From UBA6522 sp965204155 (GTDB lineage: Bacteria; Pseudomonadota; Gammaproteobacteria; Steroidobacterales; Rariloculaceae), in contig OZ241971.1 of assembly GCA_965204155.1 (NCBI GenBank), positions 3,162,001-3,226,000 of the forward strand: a stretch of 64,000 nt of DNA, read 5' to 3'. The notes under the pieces are model-generated. The model was not told the origin of the DNA and searched no databases. It was given only the letters and a program-made list of their open reading frames with translations. Each line of letters opens with the position of its first letter. Within the stretch, counting starts at the first letter, position 1. A program made the translations under genes and the position numbers. This document shows positions 7,211 to 15,986 of the stretch, piece by piece.

Positions 7211-8698
7211 TCAGTCAATCACCGCCGGAGCGCCGAACGCTCGCTCGCCGGGCAGTTGCAGCGTGATGAGTTTCCATTCGGTCAGTGCCTCGATGTCCAT
7301 TTCGGTGCCTTCGCGGCCGATGCCGCTGTCCTTGACGCCGCCGAAGGGTACGTGGGGCTCGTCGTAGAAGGTCGCGGCGTTGATGTGCACAGTGCCCGAC
7401 TCGATGCCGCGGGCGTAGAGCATCGCCTGGTCGATATCTTTCGTCCACACGGCAGCGGAAAGCCCATAGTTGGTGTCATTCGCCAACGCGAGTCCGTCCT
7501 CGAGCCCGTCCACCGGATAGATCGCATCCACCGGCCCGAAGGTCTCCTCGCGGAACACCGTCATGCCTTCCCCGACGCCGGTCAGGATCGTGGGCTGACA
7601 GCGGTTGCCGACCCACTCGCCGCCGGTGACCACCGTAGCGCCCTTGGCGCGGGCATCCTCGATGTGCGCGCGTACGCGGTTGCGCTGCCGTTCCGAGATG
7701 ATCGGTCCCACCCAGGTGTTGGGGTCGCGCAGGTCGCCCATCTGGTGCTCGGCGGCGTGCTCCGCCTTGGCCTTGAGCTTGTCCACGAACTCCTCAAAGA
7801 TCGGCCGCTCCACCAGTACCCGGCTGGTCACCATGCAACCCTGGCCCTGGAAGAAGAAACACGCCATGGCGGCGGCATCCACCGCGGCGTCCACGTCCGC
7901 GTCCGCCAGCACCAGCGAAGGGCTCTTGCCGCCGAGTTCGAGCACGCAGCGCTTCATGTGCCGGCCGCAGAGGGCGGAGATGTGCTTGCCGATGGCGCTG
8001 GAGCCCGTGAACAGGATGGCGCGCACTAAAGGATGGGTGGTCAGGCTGTCGCCGATATCGGCGCCGAAGCCGGTGATGACGTTAAACGTTCCGGGAGGAA
8101 AGCCTGCCTCCTCGTAGACGCGTCCCATCACCAACACTGATCTGGGCGTGAATTCCGATGCCAGTCCCACCACCGTGTTGCCGGTCGCCAGCGCCCCGGC
8201 GCTGAGCTTGGCGGCCTTCAGAAAGGGCACGTTGAACGGCGTGATGCTGCCCACCACGCCCAACGGTTCGCGCACGCTCATCACCATGCGGCCGGGGTTG
8301 TCCGATGGGTGCGTCTCGCCGACGATCCGGCGCGTAATGCCGGCAGCTGAACGGATGTAGTCAGCAGCGGCCAGGGTTTCGAAGCGCGCCTTGATGATCG
8401 GCGAACCGTTCTCCGTGACGATCGTATCGACGATGCTGTCCCGGTCGCGTTCGATGATGTCGGCGGCGCGGGCGAGCCATTGCTCGCGCTGGCGCGGCGT
8501 GGTTTGACGGTAGGATCGGAAAGCCTGGTGCGCCGTCACCACGGCGCGGTCCATGTCCTCGGCGGTGGCTTCGGCGGCACGGCAAAACACCGAGTCGTCC
8601 GTGGGATCCAGATCGTCGAAGTACTTGCCGGAGGAAGAGGGCGTATGCTCCCCGCCGATCCACAGATCCAGTTGTTCGATGTGGTTGTGTGTCGTCAT
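7211..8698 (-). CDS. NAD(P)-dependent aldehyde dehydrogenase
   Basis: A 495-residue enzyme of the ALDH superfamily with all catalytic landmarks: N156 in TPFNVP, the glycine motif TGSSAIGK near 231-238, E254 in LELGGKSP, and nucleophile C288 in QGQGCM. The closing EEFTFGP-type region reads FREETFGPVDAIYPV. The usual NxGQ before the Cys is FQGQG here, a small deviation. ATG 8698 (MTTHNH) is chosen over an upstream start at 8743 that adds an atypical 15 residues. It probably oxidises an aldehyde from aromatic or side-chain catabolism, given the divergent extradiol dioxygenase at 8965. It is first in an apparent operon with the 56-residue ORF and GST. Confidence 0.9.
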   Translation of the reverse strand: MTTHNHIEQLDLWIGGEHTPSSSGKYFDDLDPTDDSVFCRAAEATAEDMDRAVVTAHQAFRSYRQTTPRQREQWLARAADIIERDRDSIVDTIVTENGSPIIKARFETLAAADYIRSAAGITRRIVGETHPSDNPGRMVMSVREPLGVVGSITPFNVPFLKAAKLSAGALATGNTVVGLASEFTPRSVLVMGRVYEEAGFPPGTFNVITGFGADIGDSLTTHPLVRAILFTGSSAIGKHISALCGRHMKRCVLELGGKSPSLVLADADVDAAVDAAAMACFFFQGQGCMVTSRVLVERPIFEEFVDKLKAKAEHAAEHQMGDLRDPNTWVGPIISERQRNRVRAHIEDARAKGATVVTGGEWVGNRCQPTILTGVGEGMTVFREETFGPVDAIYPVDGLEDGLALANDTNYGLSAAVWTKDIDQAMLYARGIESGTVHINAATFYDEPHVPFGGVKDSGIGREGTEMDIEALTEWKLITLQLPGERAFGAPAVID

Positions 8699-8964
8699 GA
8701 TTCCCGGTGCAGCCAGATGCGGACGCGAGGATAGCATCGGCACCTCATTCGATCCCGCCCCATGCGTACGTCAGTCATTTTTTTTGTGATGGCTGTTCAT
8801 TTTCGTCAGGCATGGCTCGGCTGCGCGCACGTTTTGTGTGGTTTATGCTGCCATTTGCGCAATGAATGAACTCCCATTATCAATATCTATTTCTGGTATC
8901 GGGGCAGAACTCACTACAATGTCTCGCGTGCATAGTTGTGACTCTATATTGATCGGGAATTGCC

Positions 8965-9996
8965 GTGGCTAGCCTGGTCTTCGGTTTCGGCACCTCCCAC
9001 GGGCCGCTGCTCACCATCGATCCGGAAATCTGGGGACGCAGCCGGACCGCCGACATGATGGAGATTCCGCGAATCCATTTTCGCGGCAATACCTACTCCT
9101 ACGATGAGCTGCTGGCACTGCGCGGCGCCGCGAATTTCGCCGGGCAGAATACGCTTGCGACCCGCCAGGCCGCGTTCGCGGACTGCCAGCGGGCGCTCGA
9201 TGCGCTTGCCACGCGCATCCGCGAAGCGCGCCTCGATGCCATGATCATCATCGGCGACGATCACTACGAGTACTTTCGCCGAGACATTCAGCCGCCGTTC
9301 GCGGTGTACTGCGGCGACAGTCTCGTGAATTGCGGTTTCGATCCGGAGGCGAGGACCGACTTGCCCGGGGCCGTATGCGAGATCCTTGCGGCGAGCTGTC
9401 CGCCGCAGGACGAGGCTTATCCGATCGCTTCGGAACTGGCCCTGGAAATCATCACTCAGGGCATCCGCGACGGGTTCGACGTGACCTCTTCGGAAGTCCA
9501 GCCCGTCGATCCGGAGGGCCTGCGGGGAATCGGCCATGCCGTCGGATTCATCGTGCGGCGCCTGCTGCACGACCGGCCAATGGCGCTGGTGCCCGTGCTC
9601 ATGAACACCTACTTCGAGCCCAACCAGCCGCCGGTCAGGCGTTGTTTCGAATTCGGGCGTTCCATGGGAAGGGCGGTGAAGACCTGGAAAAAGGATGCCC
9701 GCGTTGCGGTCGCCGGTTCCGGCGGCCTGACGCACTTCGCGATCGACGAGGCGCTTGACAGGCGGCTGCTGCGGGCGTTGCAGGAGCGCGATCTGGATAC
9801 GCTGCTGTCCGTTCCGGAGAACGTGCTGCAGGCGGGCACCTCGGAGTACAAGAACTGGATTGCCGCCCTGGGTGTGCTGTGGGAGACGGACCTGGAGATG
9901 AATCTGATCGACTACGTACCCTGTTACCGATCCGAAGCGGGGACGGGAGCGGGAATGGGCTTTGCGACCTGGACTCCGGGCGGACACCACGCATGA
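8965..9996 (+). CDS. Class III extradiol ring-cleavage dioxygenase (LigB superfamily), paralog 1
   Basis: A 343-residue member of the LigB/protocatechuate 4,5-dioxygenase beta-subunit superfamily. Candidate iron ligands are H12 (GTSHGP) and H38 (RIHFRG), with conserved acidic and His segments GDDHYEYF (about 93-100), NTYFEPNQPPVRRC and GSGGLTHF. The C-terminus YVPCYRSEAGTGAGMGF is shared almost exactly with the paralog at 28193-29203. These enzymes open catecholic or gallate-type rings meta to the hydroxyls. The start is GTG 8965. It overlaps the SnoaL-like gene by an ATGA, so the two are co-translated. Two related genes in one window suggest different ring substrates. Confidence 0.85.
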   Translation: MASLVFGFGTSHGPLLTIDPEIWGRSRTADMMEIPRIHFRGNTYSYDELLALRGAANFAGQNTLATRQAAFADCQRALDALATRIREARLDAMIIIGDDHYEYFRRDIQPPFAVYCGDSLVNCGFDPEARTDLPGAVCEILAASCPPQDEAYPIASELALEIITQGIRDGFDVTSSEVQPVDPEGLRGIGHAVGFIVRRLLHDRPMALVPVLMNTYFEPNQPPVRRCFEFGRSMGRAVKTWKKDARVAVAGSGGLTHFAIDEALDRRLLRALQERDLDTLLSVPENVLQAGTSEYKNWIAALGVLWETDLEMNLIDYVPCYRSEAGTGAGMGFATWTPGGHHA

Positions 9997-10469
9997 GCCG
10001 GCAGGTTGCGAACGTACCGCCGGCGATTCGCCCGGTGGATGAGGTCGAGCGCCGCCGGATCGAACGCGAATGCCGGGAGATCATGGTCCGCATGGGCCAC
10101 TATCTGGACTCAGGTCGTTTCGAGGAATTCGTCGACTATTTCACGGACGACGCCGAGTGGCATCGCCGCGGCAGGGAATTGAAGGGCAGGGAATCTATTC
10201 TCGCGCAGGTCCGCCGAAGATCGCCGACGCTGATTCTCCGTCACGTTTTGACCAACTTCATCGTCGATGTCCATGACAGGGACCACGCCCACTGTCAGGC
10301 CTACATGCTCGGCTTCCGTTACGACAACGGCAAGAAATCGGTTTCGCCGCCTCCGTTCCGCGACGCCAATCGCGCGTTGTGGATCTATCGCGACGACCTG
10401 GTTCGTACAGACGCGGGCTGGAAGGTAGCCCGGCGCAGCGCCGAGCGCATTCTCGAAGACCCCGAGTAG
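9993..10469 (+). CDS. SnoaL/NTF2-like protein (ring-hydroxylating beta-subunit-like)
   Basis: A 158-residue alpha+beta protein whose ATG overlaps the dioxygenase stop (ATGA at 9993-9996). The pattern ECREIMVRMGHYLDSGRFEEFVDYFTDDAEWHRRG is the typical opening of a SnoaL-like/NTF2 fold. LRHVLTNFIVDV in the middle and a C-terminal GWKVARRSAERIL strand complete the cone. It could be a small hydratase or isomerase, or a stand-alone relative of aromatic-ring hydroxylase beta subunits. Tight coupling suggests it acts with or right after the extradiol dioxygenase. No catalytic residues can be assigned with certainty. Confidence 0.75.
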   Translation: MSRQVANVPPAIRPVDEVERRRIERECREIMVRMGHYLDSGRFEEFVDYFTDDAEWHRRGRELKGRESILAQVRRRSPTLILRHVLTNFIVDVHDRDHAHCQAYMLGFRYDNGKKSVSPPPFRDANRALWIYRDDLVRTDAGWKVARRSAERILEDPE

Positions 10470-10573
10470 GCAAGGCAGGACCCTGTAGGCGGGCCGGCAA
10501 GTTCAGGCGGCCGCGGTTTCGCGCCGCCGGCAAAGTGGCCGCCACGGGCGGCCCTGTCAGGCGGGGCGGTGGT

Positions 10574-11446
10574 TCAGCCCAGCAGAAACTCGATGTGCGC
10601 CCGGTTGAAGGCGTCGGGTTCCTCCCACTGGGGCCAGTGAGAACTGTTGCCCAGCACGACCACCCGGGCGTCCCGCATGGTGGTTGCGGCCTGCCGGGCG
10701 AGTTCCACCGGCTGACCGGGGTTGTGCTCCGTCCACAGCAACAGCGCCGGACAGGACAGCTCCTGTAGCTGATCGGGGCGGTACCAGGTCTTCTGGCTCG
10801 CCGGGTCGATCAGCCCTCCGATAGCGCGCTCCGTCAGCTTGCGGATGGCATCCGCGCGCCCTGGCTGCGCATAGATCCGCAGACGGGTCTCAAGGAGTTC
10901 CTCCGTGAGGCTGGACTCATCCAGAAACAGCCACTTCATTCGCATGGCCAGCGCTTCCCGGGTCGGTGTGCCGGTCGCCTTGCGGGAACGCGCCAGGAAG
11001 TCCTTCATCTGGTCGATGCCCTGCTGCGTATTGGGCGAAAGCGGCATCCCGGTATTGAGCACAATCTTGCCGACGCGCTCCGGATGCTGCAGCGCAAACC
11101 AGGCCGCGACCGAGCCACCGAGGGATTCGCCGGAGATGTGAGCCGCCTCGATCCCCATAGCGTTCATGAGGCCCTGCAGGTGGTCGACGTAGGCCTGCTC
11201 GTCGTAGTCGATGTCGGGTGCATCGGTATAGCCGTGCCCCACCATGTCGTAGGCGATGGTTCGAAAGTGCTGCGCGTGGGCGGCGATGTTGCGGCTGTAG
11301 GCCTCGGCGTGCCCGCCGGTGCCGTGCAGCAGAAACAGTGGGTGCCCGGAACCCGCCTCGATCACGCGCGTGCGGATGCCGCCGGCATCGACGAAGGTCT
11401 GCTTCAGGTCGACGCCCTGCAGTTCGTTCCAGATGGATGCGTTCAT
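10574..11446 (-). CDS. Alpha/beta hydrolase, meta-cleavage-product hydrolase type
   Basis: A 290-residue alpha/beta-hydrolase with oxyanion motif LFLLHGTGGHAEAY (38-50), the nucleophile elbow SGESLGGS (S108) and the C-terminal catalytic His in NSSHWPQWEEP. The layout and length match BphD/MhpC/HsaD-type hydrolases of ring-cleavage products, which fits the dioxygenase next door on the opposite strand. The ATG at 11446 is chosen; the frame extends much further upstream but overlaps the MFS gene. It lies 14 bases after the MFS stop, so the transporter and hydrolase are probably one operon. Confidence 0.85.
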   Translation of the reverse strand: MNASIWNELQGVDLKQTFVDAGGIRTRVIEAGSGHPLFLLHGTGGHAEAYSRNIAAHAQHFRTIAYDMVGHGYTDAPDIDYDEQAYVDHLQGLMNAMGIEAAHISGESLGGSVAAWFALQHPERVGKIVLNTGMPLSPNTQQGIDQMKDFLARSRKATGTPTREALAMRMKWLFLDESSLTEELLETRLRIYAQPGRADAIRKLTERAIGGLIDPASQKTWYRPDQLQELSCPALLLWTEHNPGQPVELARQAATTMRDARVVVLGNSSHWPQWEEPDAFNRAHIEFLLG

Positions 11447-11460
11447 GGTGGTGGCGATCT

Positions 11461-12777
11461 TCAACCCGGCTCGGCGCGGTTGGCGCGAACGTCGTCGAGC
11501 GCCCAGGCGAGCACGGCGCCCGCCAGCATCAGACTCACGGGTACCATCATGGTGGCATGAAGCCCGGCCGTAACCGCGATGGCGCCTACCACGTAGGTGG
11601 TAATCCCGGCGCCCAGAATCTCGCCGATGGCGTTGGCGGTGCCTGTGGCCGTGACCGCGTCGCGGGGGTTGACCGCCTCGGCGGGAATCACGCCTACCGC
11701 CAGCGGGGAGACCGCGCCGCCGCAGAACATGAATCCGACGATGCTGATGAGCAGGACCGCGTAGGGCACTTCCGCCGGCAGGCGGGCGAAGATGAGGCCG
11801 AACACCATCGCCCCCAGGAAGGCGTACATGACGACCTTGCGGCGATGCCCGGTGTGGTCGGCGATCCACGTGAAGGCGAACCCGCCCACGCCGTCCGCCA
11901 GCAGGGCGACGCTGACGGTGAGGGGAATTACCGGTCCCTCCAGCATGAAGTACCCGCCGTTATTCACATCGCTGCCCAGCAGGAACAGGCCGAAGACCAT
12001 GAAGGTGAACACGCGGCCCATGCTGCAGATCGACATGAGCGCGCTGAGCCAGACGTTTTTCGTCCGCAGTATGGTCAGCAGCGGCGCACGTACGCCGTCC
12101 GCGTGCGCACTCGCGCCGGCGCCAACGTTCGCACCCTCGCCACCGTCTCCGCGTGGGCCCGCGCCACCGTCCTCACGCGCATTGGCTACATCCAGTTCCA
12201 GGGCCGGTTCCCTGAAAAAAATCAGCAGCAGGAGCACCACCACGGCCATGGGGCCGGCCGCGATGAAGAATCCGGTGCGCCAGCCGTAGCTGTTGGCGAT
12301 GCCGTCGAGGAGGGGCGGGGCCACAACCATGCCGAGGATGATGAACGCGATGAACATCAGCGATACGACTCGCGCGCGGGCGGCCGGCGGTGCGGTGCGG
12401 CGCGCGGCGTTCATGATCGGCGACAGCACGCCGCCTTCGGCGAGTCCCAGCGCGGTTCGTATGGCGATGAAGATGGCGATGGTCGCGGCCAGCCCGGATA
12501 TCCATCCCAGGACGGCGGTAATCGCGCCGAAGATGAGCAGCATGGGTTTGGTACCGTGCCGGTCCGCCAGCCGTCCCGCCAGCAGCGAGCCGACCCCCCA
12601 GGCCACCGCGAAGGCCAGGGCGATTGAGCCGACGCCGCTCAGGTTGAGCCCGAAATCCGCGGCGATGTGCGGACCCAGGAAGGACGAGGCGTTGCGCTGC
12701 AGGCCCACCAGCCCCCACATCAGCATCAGCAGGGCTACACTGAATACCCAGTTGCTGCGTGCCGAGGTGTATCGCAT
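11461..12777 (-). CDS. MFS transporter
   Basis: A 438-residue 12-helix major facilitator. The loop 2-3 signature is RLADRHGTKPM, with a conserved helix-4/5 region of Ala/Gly-rich sequence. The cytoplasmic loop between helices 6 and 7 (about residues 195-225) is unusually long and low in complexity, rich in Gly, Ala and Asp. Substrate is unknown; position between a ring-cleavage hydrolase and a cytochrome c/beta-propeller gene suggests an aromatic or other organic acid. It is transcribed with the hydrolase downstream. Confidence 0.85.
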   Translation of the reverse strand: MRYTSARSNWVFSVALLMLMWGLVGLQRNASSFLGPHIAADFGLNLSGVGSIALAFAVAWGVGSLLAGRLADRHGTKPMLLIFGAITAVLGWISGLAATIAIFIAIRTALGLAEGGVLSPIMNAARRTAPPAARARVVSLMFIAFIILGMVVAPPLLDGIANSYGWRTGFFIAAGPMAVVVLLLLIFFREPALELDVANAREDGGAGPRGDGGEGANVGAGASAHADGVRAPLLTILRTKNVWLSALMSICSMGRVFTFMVFGLFLLGSDVNNGGYFMLEGPVIPLTVSVALLADGVGGFAFTWIADHTGHRRKVVMYAFLGAMVFGLIFARLPAEVPYAVLLISIVGFMFCGGAVSPLAVGVIPAEAVNPRDAVTATGTANAIGEILGAGITTYVVGAIAVTAGLHATMMVPVSLMLAGAVLAWALDDVRANRAEPG

Positions 12778-12869
12778 GTCAATCCCCTTGCGTCGCGCGG
12801 GCCCGAGGCCGCTCCGAAGCGTCAGTCAATTTTCCGTTTATCGTCAGGCAATCGTCATTCGAACGGAAC

Positions 12870-14768
12870 TCAATAGTCGAGCACCACGCCGCGGTACGGA
12901 TCGATGCCTCCATGAAATCCCCCCTGGTCGCGTATGACGCGGCCGTTGCCCTCTTCGTCGTAATGGACCCAGACCAGCCCGTGGGGGTTGCCGAAGCCGG
13001 GCATCTCGATGACGTCGAGTTTTTCCTTCGTCGCCACGTCGAAGACATGAATGGTGCCCTCGCCGTTGCTGGTCGCCCACATCTCCCGGCCGTTGGGCGA
13101 CAACAGCAGGTGGTCGACCGTGTATGCCCCGAACAGGGTCTCCTTGGCCCGGGGGTTCTGGGTGTCGATGACCGTCACCGTGCGTCCGCGGAAACCCGTG
13201 ACCTCGCCCTTGTCCGCCACCCAGATCTCCGTCTCGTCCGGGTTCAGGTTGGCGCCGTAGGGGCCCGTCCCTGTCCCCGAGACCCAGGCGATCTCGCCCG
13301 TCTCAAGGTTGATCTTGCTGACGTTGGAGGTCCCGCCGGAGGGTACGTACATGAATTCGCCGGCCGAATCGAGCACGATCCAGTTGGCCCGGTAACCGGG
13401 GTGGGGGTACTCGCGCACCACCTCCCAGTTGTCGGGATCGATCCTGGCGACCCAGTAGGGGCGCAGGACGGTGACGCTGCCCTGTACGAACTGCTCGCCG
13501 CCGATGATGCCGGAGAAGGCTGGCGGACCGTAGCCAGCCGGCTGCATCAGCAGGTAGATGTACTCGTCGTCGGTGAAGGCCGTATAGCAGGACCCGCCCA
13601 GGTCCTCGCACTGGATGCCGCCGAGGATTTCATCGGTTTCCGGATCGAGCAGGAAGACATCCAGGCCATCGGGGTCGCGGGCAAACGTATCCATCAGCAG
13701 GTAGCGGTCCCGGAAGACCTGACCGTGGTGGAGTCGGCCGCCGACGATCAGCTGCCTGATGGGTTCGAGCGTGAGGGCGTCCACCTTCAGCAGCGACGCG
13801 GGACTCACGATCTCCATGTTGCCCTCCGGAGCGCCGGCCGCCGCCGGGCCTGTGATGTATACGTAGCGGGCGTCGGGTGACAGCACTGTGGTGTGCACCT
13901 GGCCGCTCAGCCCTTCGGGCATTTCGTTGGCGGCGATGATCTCGCGCGTGACGGCGTCGCCGACGGCCACCTGGCTCGCGCGGGCCACTTCGGCGGACTC
14001 GGTGTCCAGCCCCTGATAGTAGAAGAAGTTCGGCTGATCCAGATTCTCGTAGAAGTAGGTGCGCCCCGGTTCAGGCGTGAACTTCGGTTCGCCGGCGTCG
14101 TATTCCTCCACGACGGTTACGGTGTATTCTTTCTCCAGAGATCCCTCGCCCGCCTTGCGCGTCCAGTCGGCGATCACGGTCTCGAACGGGGCGATCTGTT
14201 CCACGAGCCGGTCGCGGCGCGAGAGCACGACCTGTCCCTGGCCCACCACCCGCAGGCTGGCAAGTTCGTTGAGCAGCACGCCGCGGTCGATGGCTTCCGG
14301 GTCGTGCCCGCGCAACTGCGTGATGTAGTACGTCAACGCGAAAGCGTCGACGACAGTCGGGTCGAGCAGTTCCACCACCACGGCCATCTGCGGGTTGCTC
14401 TGCATCTGGTAGGCGATGAGGTACGGGCTCGGCGGATTCTCGAAGGTAGGCCCGATGAGGCCCTCGCCGTTGGCTCCGTGGCAGGTCGTGCAGAGCGCGG
14501 GCGTGTTGTAGATTTCACTGCCCAGCGCAATGAGTTCCTCGTTGCTGTAGGTGTCGAGTTGACCCTGGCCTTTCTCCTCGGGCGGTCCCAGTCCTCCCAG
14601 GCCGGCGCCCGGACCCCCGGGAGGACCGAACACGCCCTCGATGTTGGGCGGTCCTTCCTGGGCCGCTGCAGCGCTGACGATACCAGGTCTTACGTCCGGC
14701 AAACGGTCCCCCCACGTCCAGGCCAGCAGAGACAGCACGACAACGAGAACGGGAACGAATTTCCTCAT
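12870..14768 (-). CDS. Secreted cytochrome c domain fused to a beta-propeller
   Basis: A 632-residue exported protein from ATG 14768. The signal peptide is about residues 1-36 (hydrophobic core VPVLVVVLSLLAW, cleavage near AAAAQ), followed by a Gly/Pro-rich linker (about 45-65). A class I cytochrome c follows, with heme site C93, C96 and H97 (CTTCHGANGEG); the axial Met is probably one of those at 122-128. From about residue 230 a seven-bladed-type propeller appears, with repeats such as VLSPDARYVYITG, VLDSAGEFMYVPSGG and LLSPNGREMWATSNG. Comparable fusions act as periplasmic dehydrogenases or electron carriers. No quinoprotein cofactor residues can be assigned. It is divergent from the LysR gene, a likely regulator. 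Confidence 0.85.
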   Translation of the reverse strand: MRKFVPVLVVVLSLLAWTWGDRLPDVRPGIVSAAAAQEGPPNIEGVFGPPGGPGAGLGGLGPPEEKGQGQLDTYSNEELIALGSEIYNTPALCTTCHGANGEGLIGPTFENPPSPYLIAYQMQSNPQMAVVVELLDPTVVDAFALTYYITQLRGHDPEAIDRGVLLNELASLRVVGQGQVVLSRRDRLVEQIAPFETVIADWTRKAGEGSLEKEYTVTVVEEYDAGEPKFTPEPGRTYFYENLDQPNFFYYQGLDTESAEVARASQVAVGDAVTREIIAANEMPEGLSGQVHTTVLSPDARYVYITGPAAAGAPEGNMEIVSPASLLKVDALTLEPIRQLIVGGRLHHGQVFRDRYLLMDTFARDPDGLDVFLLDPETDEILGGIQCEDLGGSCYTAFTDDEYIYLLMQPAGYGPPAFSGIIGGEQFVQGSVTVLRPYWVARIDPDNWEVVREYPHPGYRANWIVLDSAGEFMYVPSGGTSNVSKINLETGEIAWVSGTGTGPYGANLNPDETEIWVADKGEVTGFRGRTVTVIDTQNPRAKETLFGAYTVDHLLLSPNGREMWATSNGEGTIHVFDVATKEKLDVIEMPGFGNPHGLVWVHYDEEGNGRVIRDQGGFHGGIDPYRGVVLDY

Positions 14769-14874
14769 CTTTGCGGTAACCTGCGCTGAATTCGGCAAGG
14801 CATCTTACCCCTGATCGCAGGTCACAAGTTAGCGGCCCGGGGCAATTCACTCATGCTACGTGGGCGTGGGGCAG

Positions 14875-14896
14875 TAACAGAAATGAATATCTGTTA
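14875..14896. promoter_or_regulatory. Candidate operator: 7-bp inverted repeat upstream of the LysR gene
   Basis: TAACAGA and TCTGTTA form perfect 7-base arms separated by 8 bases. They sit 34 bases before the LysR ATG, in the divergent region shared with the cytochrome c/propeller gene. A TATAAAA-like box directly follows the right arm. Position and symmetry fit a LysR-type regulator site (spaced dyad), but binding is inferred. Confidence 0.4.
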
Positions 14897-14929
14897 TAAA
14901 AGGCCATTCGTTCAGTGAATAGAGCATCC

Positions 14930-15844
14930 ATGTCGAACCTGCGGCGCATCGATCTGAACCTTTTTACGGTTTTCGAGGCGATCTACCAGGAGCGCAATCT
15001 GACCTATGCCGCGAACCGGATCGGCATGAGTCAGCCTGCGGCGAGCAACGCGCTGAAGCGGCTCCGCGGCCTGTTCGACGACGAATTGTTCGTGCGTCAG
15101 GGCAATTCCATGCAGCCGACGCCGCGGGCGCGCGAATTGGCGTCATCGCTCAATCCGGCTCTTGAACTCATTCGAGACGGGTTGGCCGCCCGGAGCGTCT
15201 TCGATCCGACGCAGCCGCGAGTCTTCAACATTGCCGGCATCGAGCACCTGGAGCACTTCGTGCTGGCGTCGCTGCTGAAAGCGCTGGGACCGAATCAGGG
15301 CAGGATCCGGCTGAACGCCGTGGGTGGGTTCGCGGACGAGTTCAAGGACGCGCTGAAGTCCGGAGAAATCGATCTGGCCATTGACCATGTTTCGCTGGCT
15401 GACGAGGAATTCGAGGCTAGGCAGCTTGGCCGGGATTCGCTGGTTTCGCTCGTTCGACAGGGGCATCCCTGCGCCGGAAGAACGCTGAACGTCGACGAGA
15501 CCCTGGCGCTGGACCATGTGTGTCTCAAGGCCCGCGATCACAGGGGCTTCGTTACCGAGCGCTTCCTTCGCGCCCATGGGCGGGCCGATGCGATCGTGGT
15601 TCGCGTTACTCACTTTTACGCGATGCTGAGCGTGATCGAGAACTCCGACCTTGTGGGTACGCTGCCACGCTTGATCGCCGAGCGTTTTCTGGGCCGCTAT
15701 CGGGTCGCTCAATTGAAAACCGCAATTCCGGAGAGGGCATTCCGGGTGCTGTTGATCTGGCACCGCAGCCAGACTCACGATCCGGGCAATGTGTGGCTGA
15801 GGGAGCACCTGATGCGGGCATACGCGTCGGCTGTGCGTCACTGA
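14930..15844 (+). CDS. LysR-family transcriptional regulator
   Basis: A 304-residue LTTR. The N-terminal HTH is unmistakable (NLRRIDLNLFTVFEAIYQER, then MSQPAASNALKRLR), close to the NodD/LinR-like branch that begins with DLNL. The C-terminal effector domain (about 90-300) follows the usual two-lobe pattern with ALKSGEIDLAIDH. ATG 14930 is chosen; GTG 14915 would add MNRAS. It could regulate the divergent cytochrome c/propeller-MFS-hydrolase set, the TonB receptor downstream, or both. The dyad at 14875-14896 is a candidate autoregulatory site. Confidence 0.9.
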   Translation: MSNLRRIDLNLFTVFEAIYQERNLTYAANRIGMSQPAASNALKRLRGLFDDELFVRQGNSMQPTPRARELASSLNPALELIRDGLAARSVFDPTQPRVFNIAGIEHLEHFVLASLLKALGPNQGRIRLNAVGGFADEFKDALKSGEIDLAIDHVSLADEEFEARQLGRDSLVSLVRQGHPCAGRTLNVDETLALDHVCLKARDHRGFVTERFLRAHGRADAIVVRVTHFYAMLSVIENSDLVGTLPRLIAERFLGRYRVAQLKTAIPERAFRVLLIWHRSQTHDPGNVWLREHLMRAYASAVRH

Positions 15845-15986
15845 TCATTTGCCGCATGAATGGCCCCCATAAGAAATTTTTAGCGGCGAGTAATCGTTTG
15901 TTCTCTATACTTGCGAGGTCGCAAAAGAAATACTGCGCGAATTGCCGCTCGTATTGGCGCGTCCACTCCAGCGTAGGAGACACTTG

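Noticed and set aside
7181..8029. 282-codon plus-strand frame opposite the aldehyde dehydrogenase
   Set aside because: Mirror of the ALDH codons; the minus-strand protein has every catalytic residue.
11218..12627. 469-codon open frame on the plus strand opposite the MFS transporter and hydrolase
   Set aside because: The sequence is His/Arg/Gly-rich with no domain and lies fully antisense to genes with clear family motifs.
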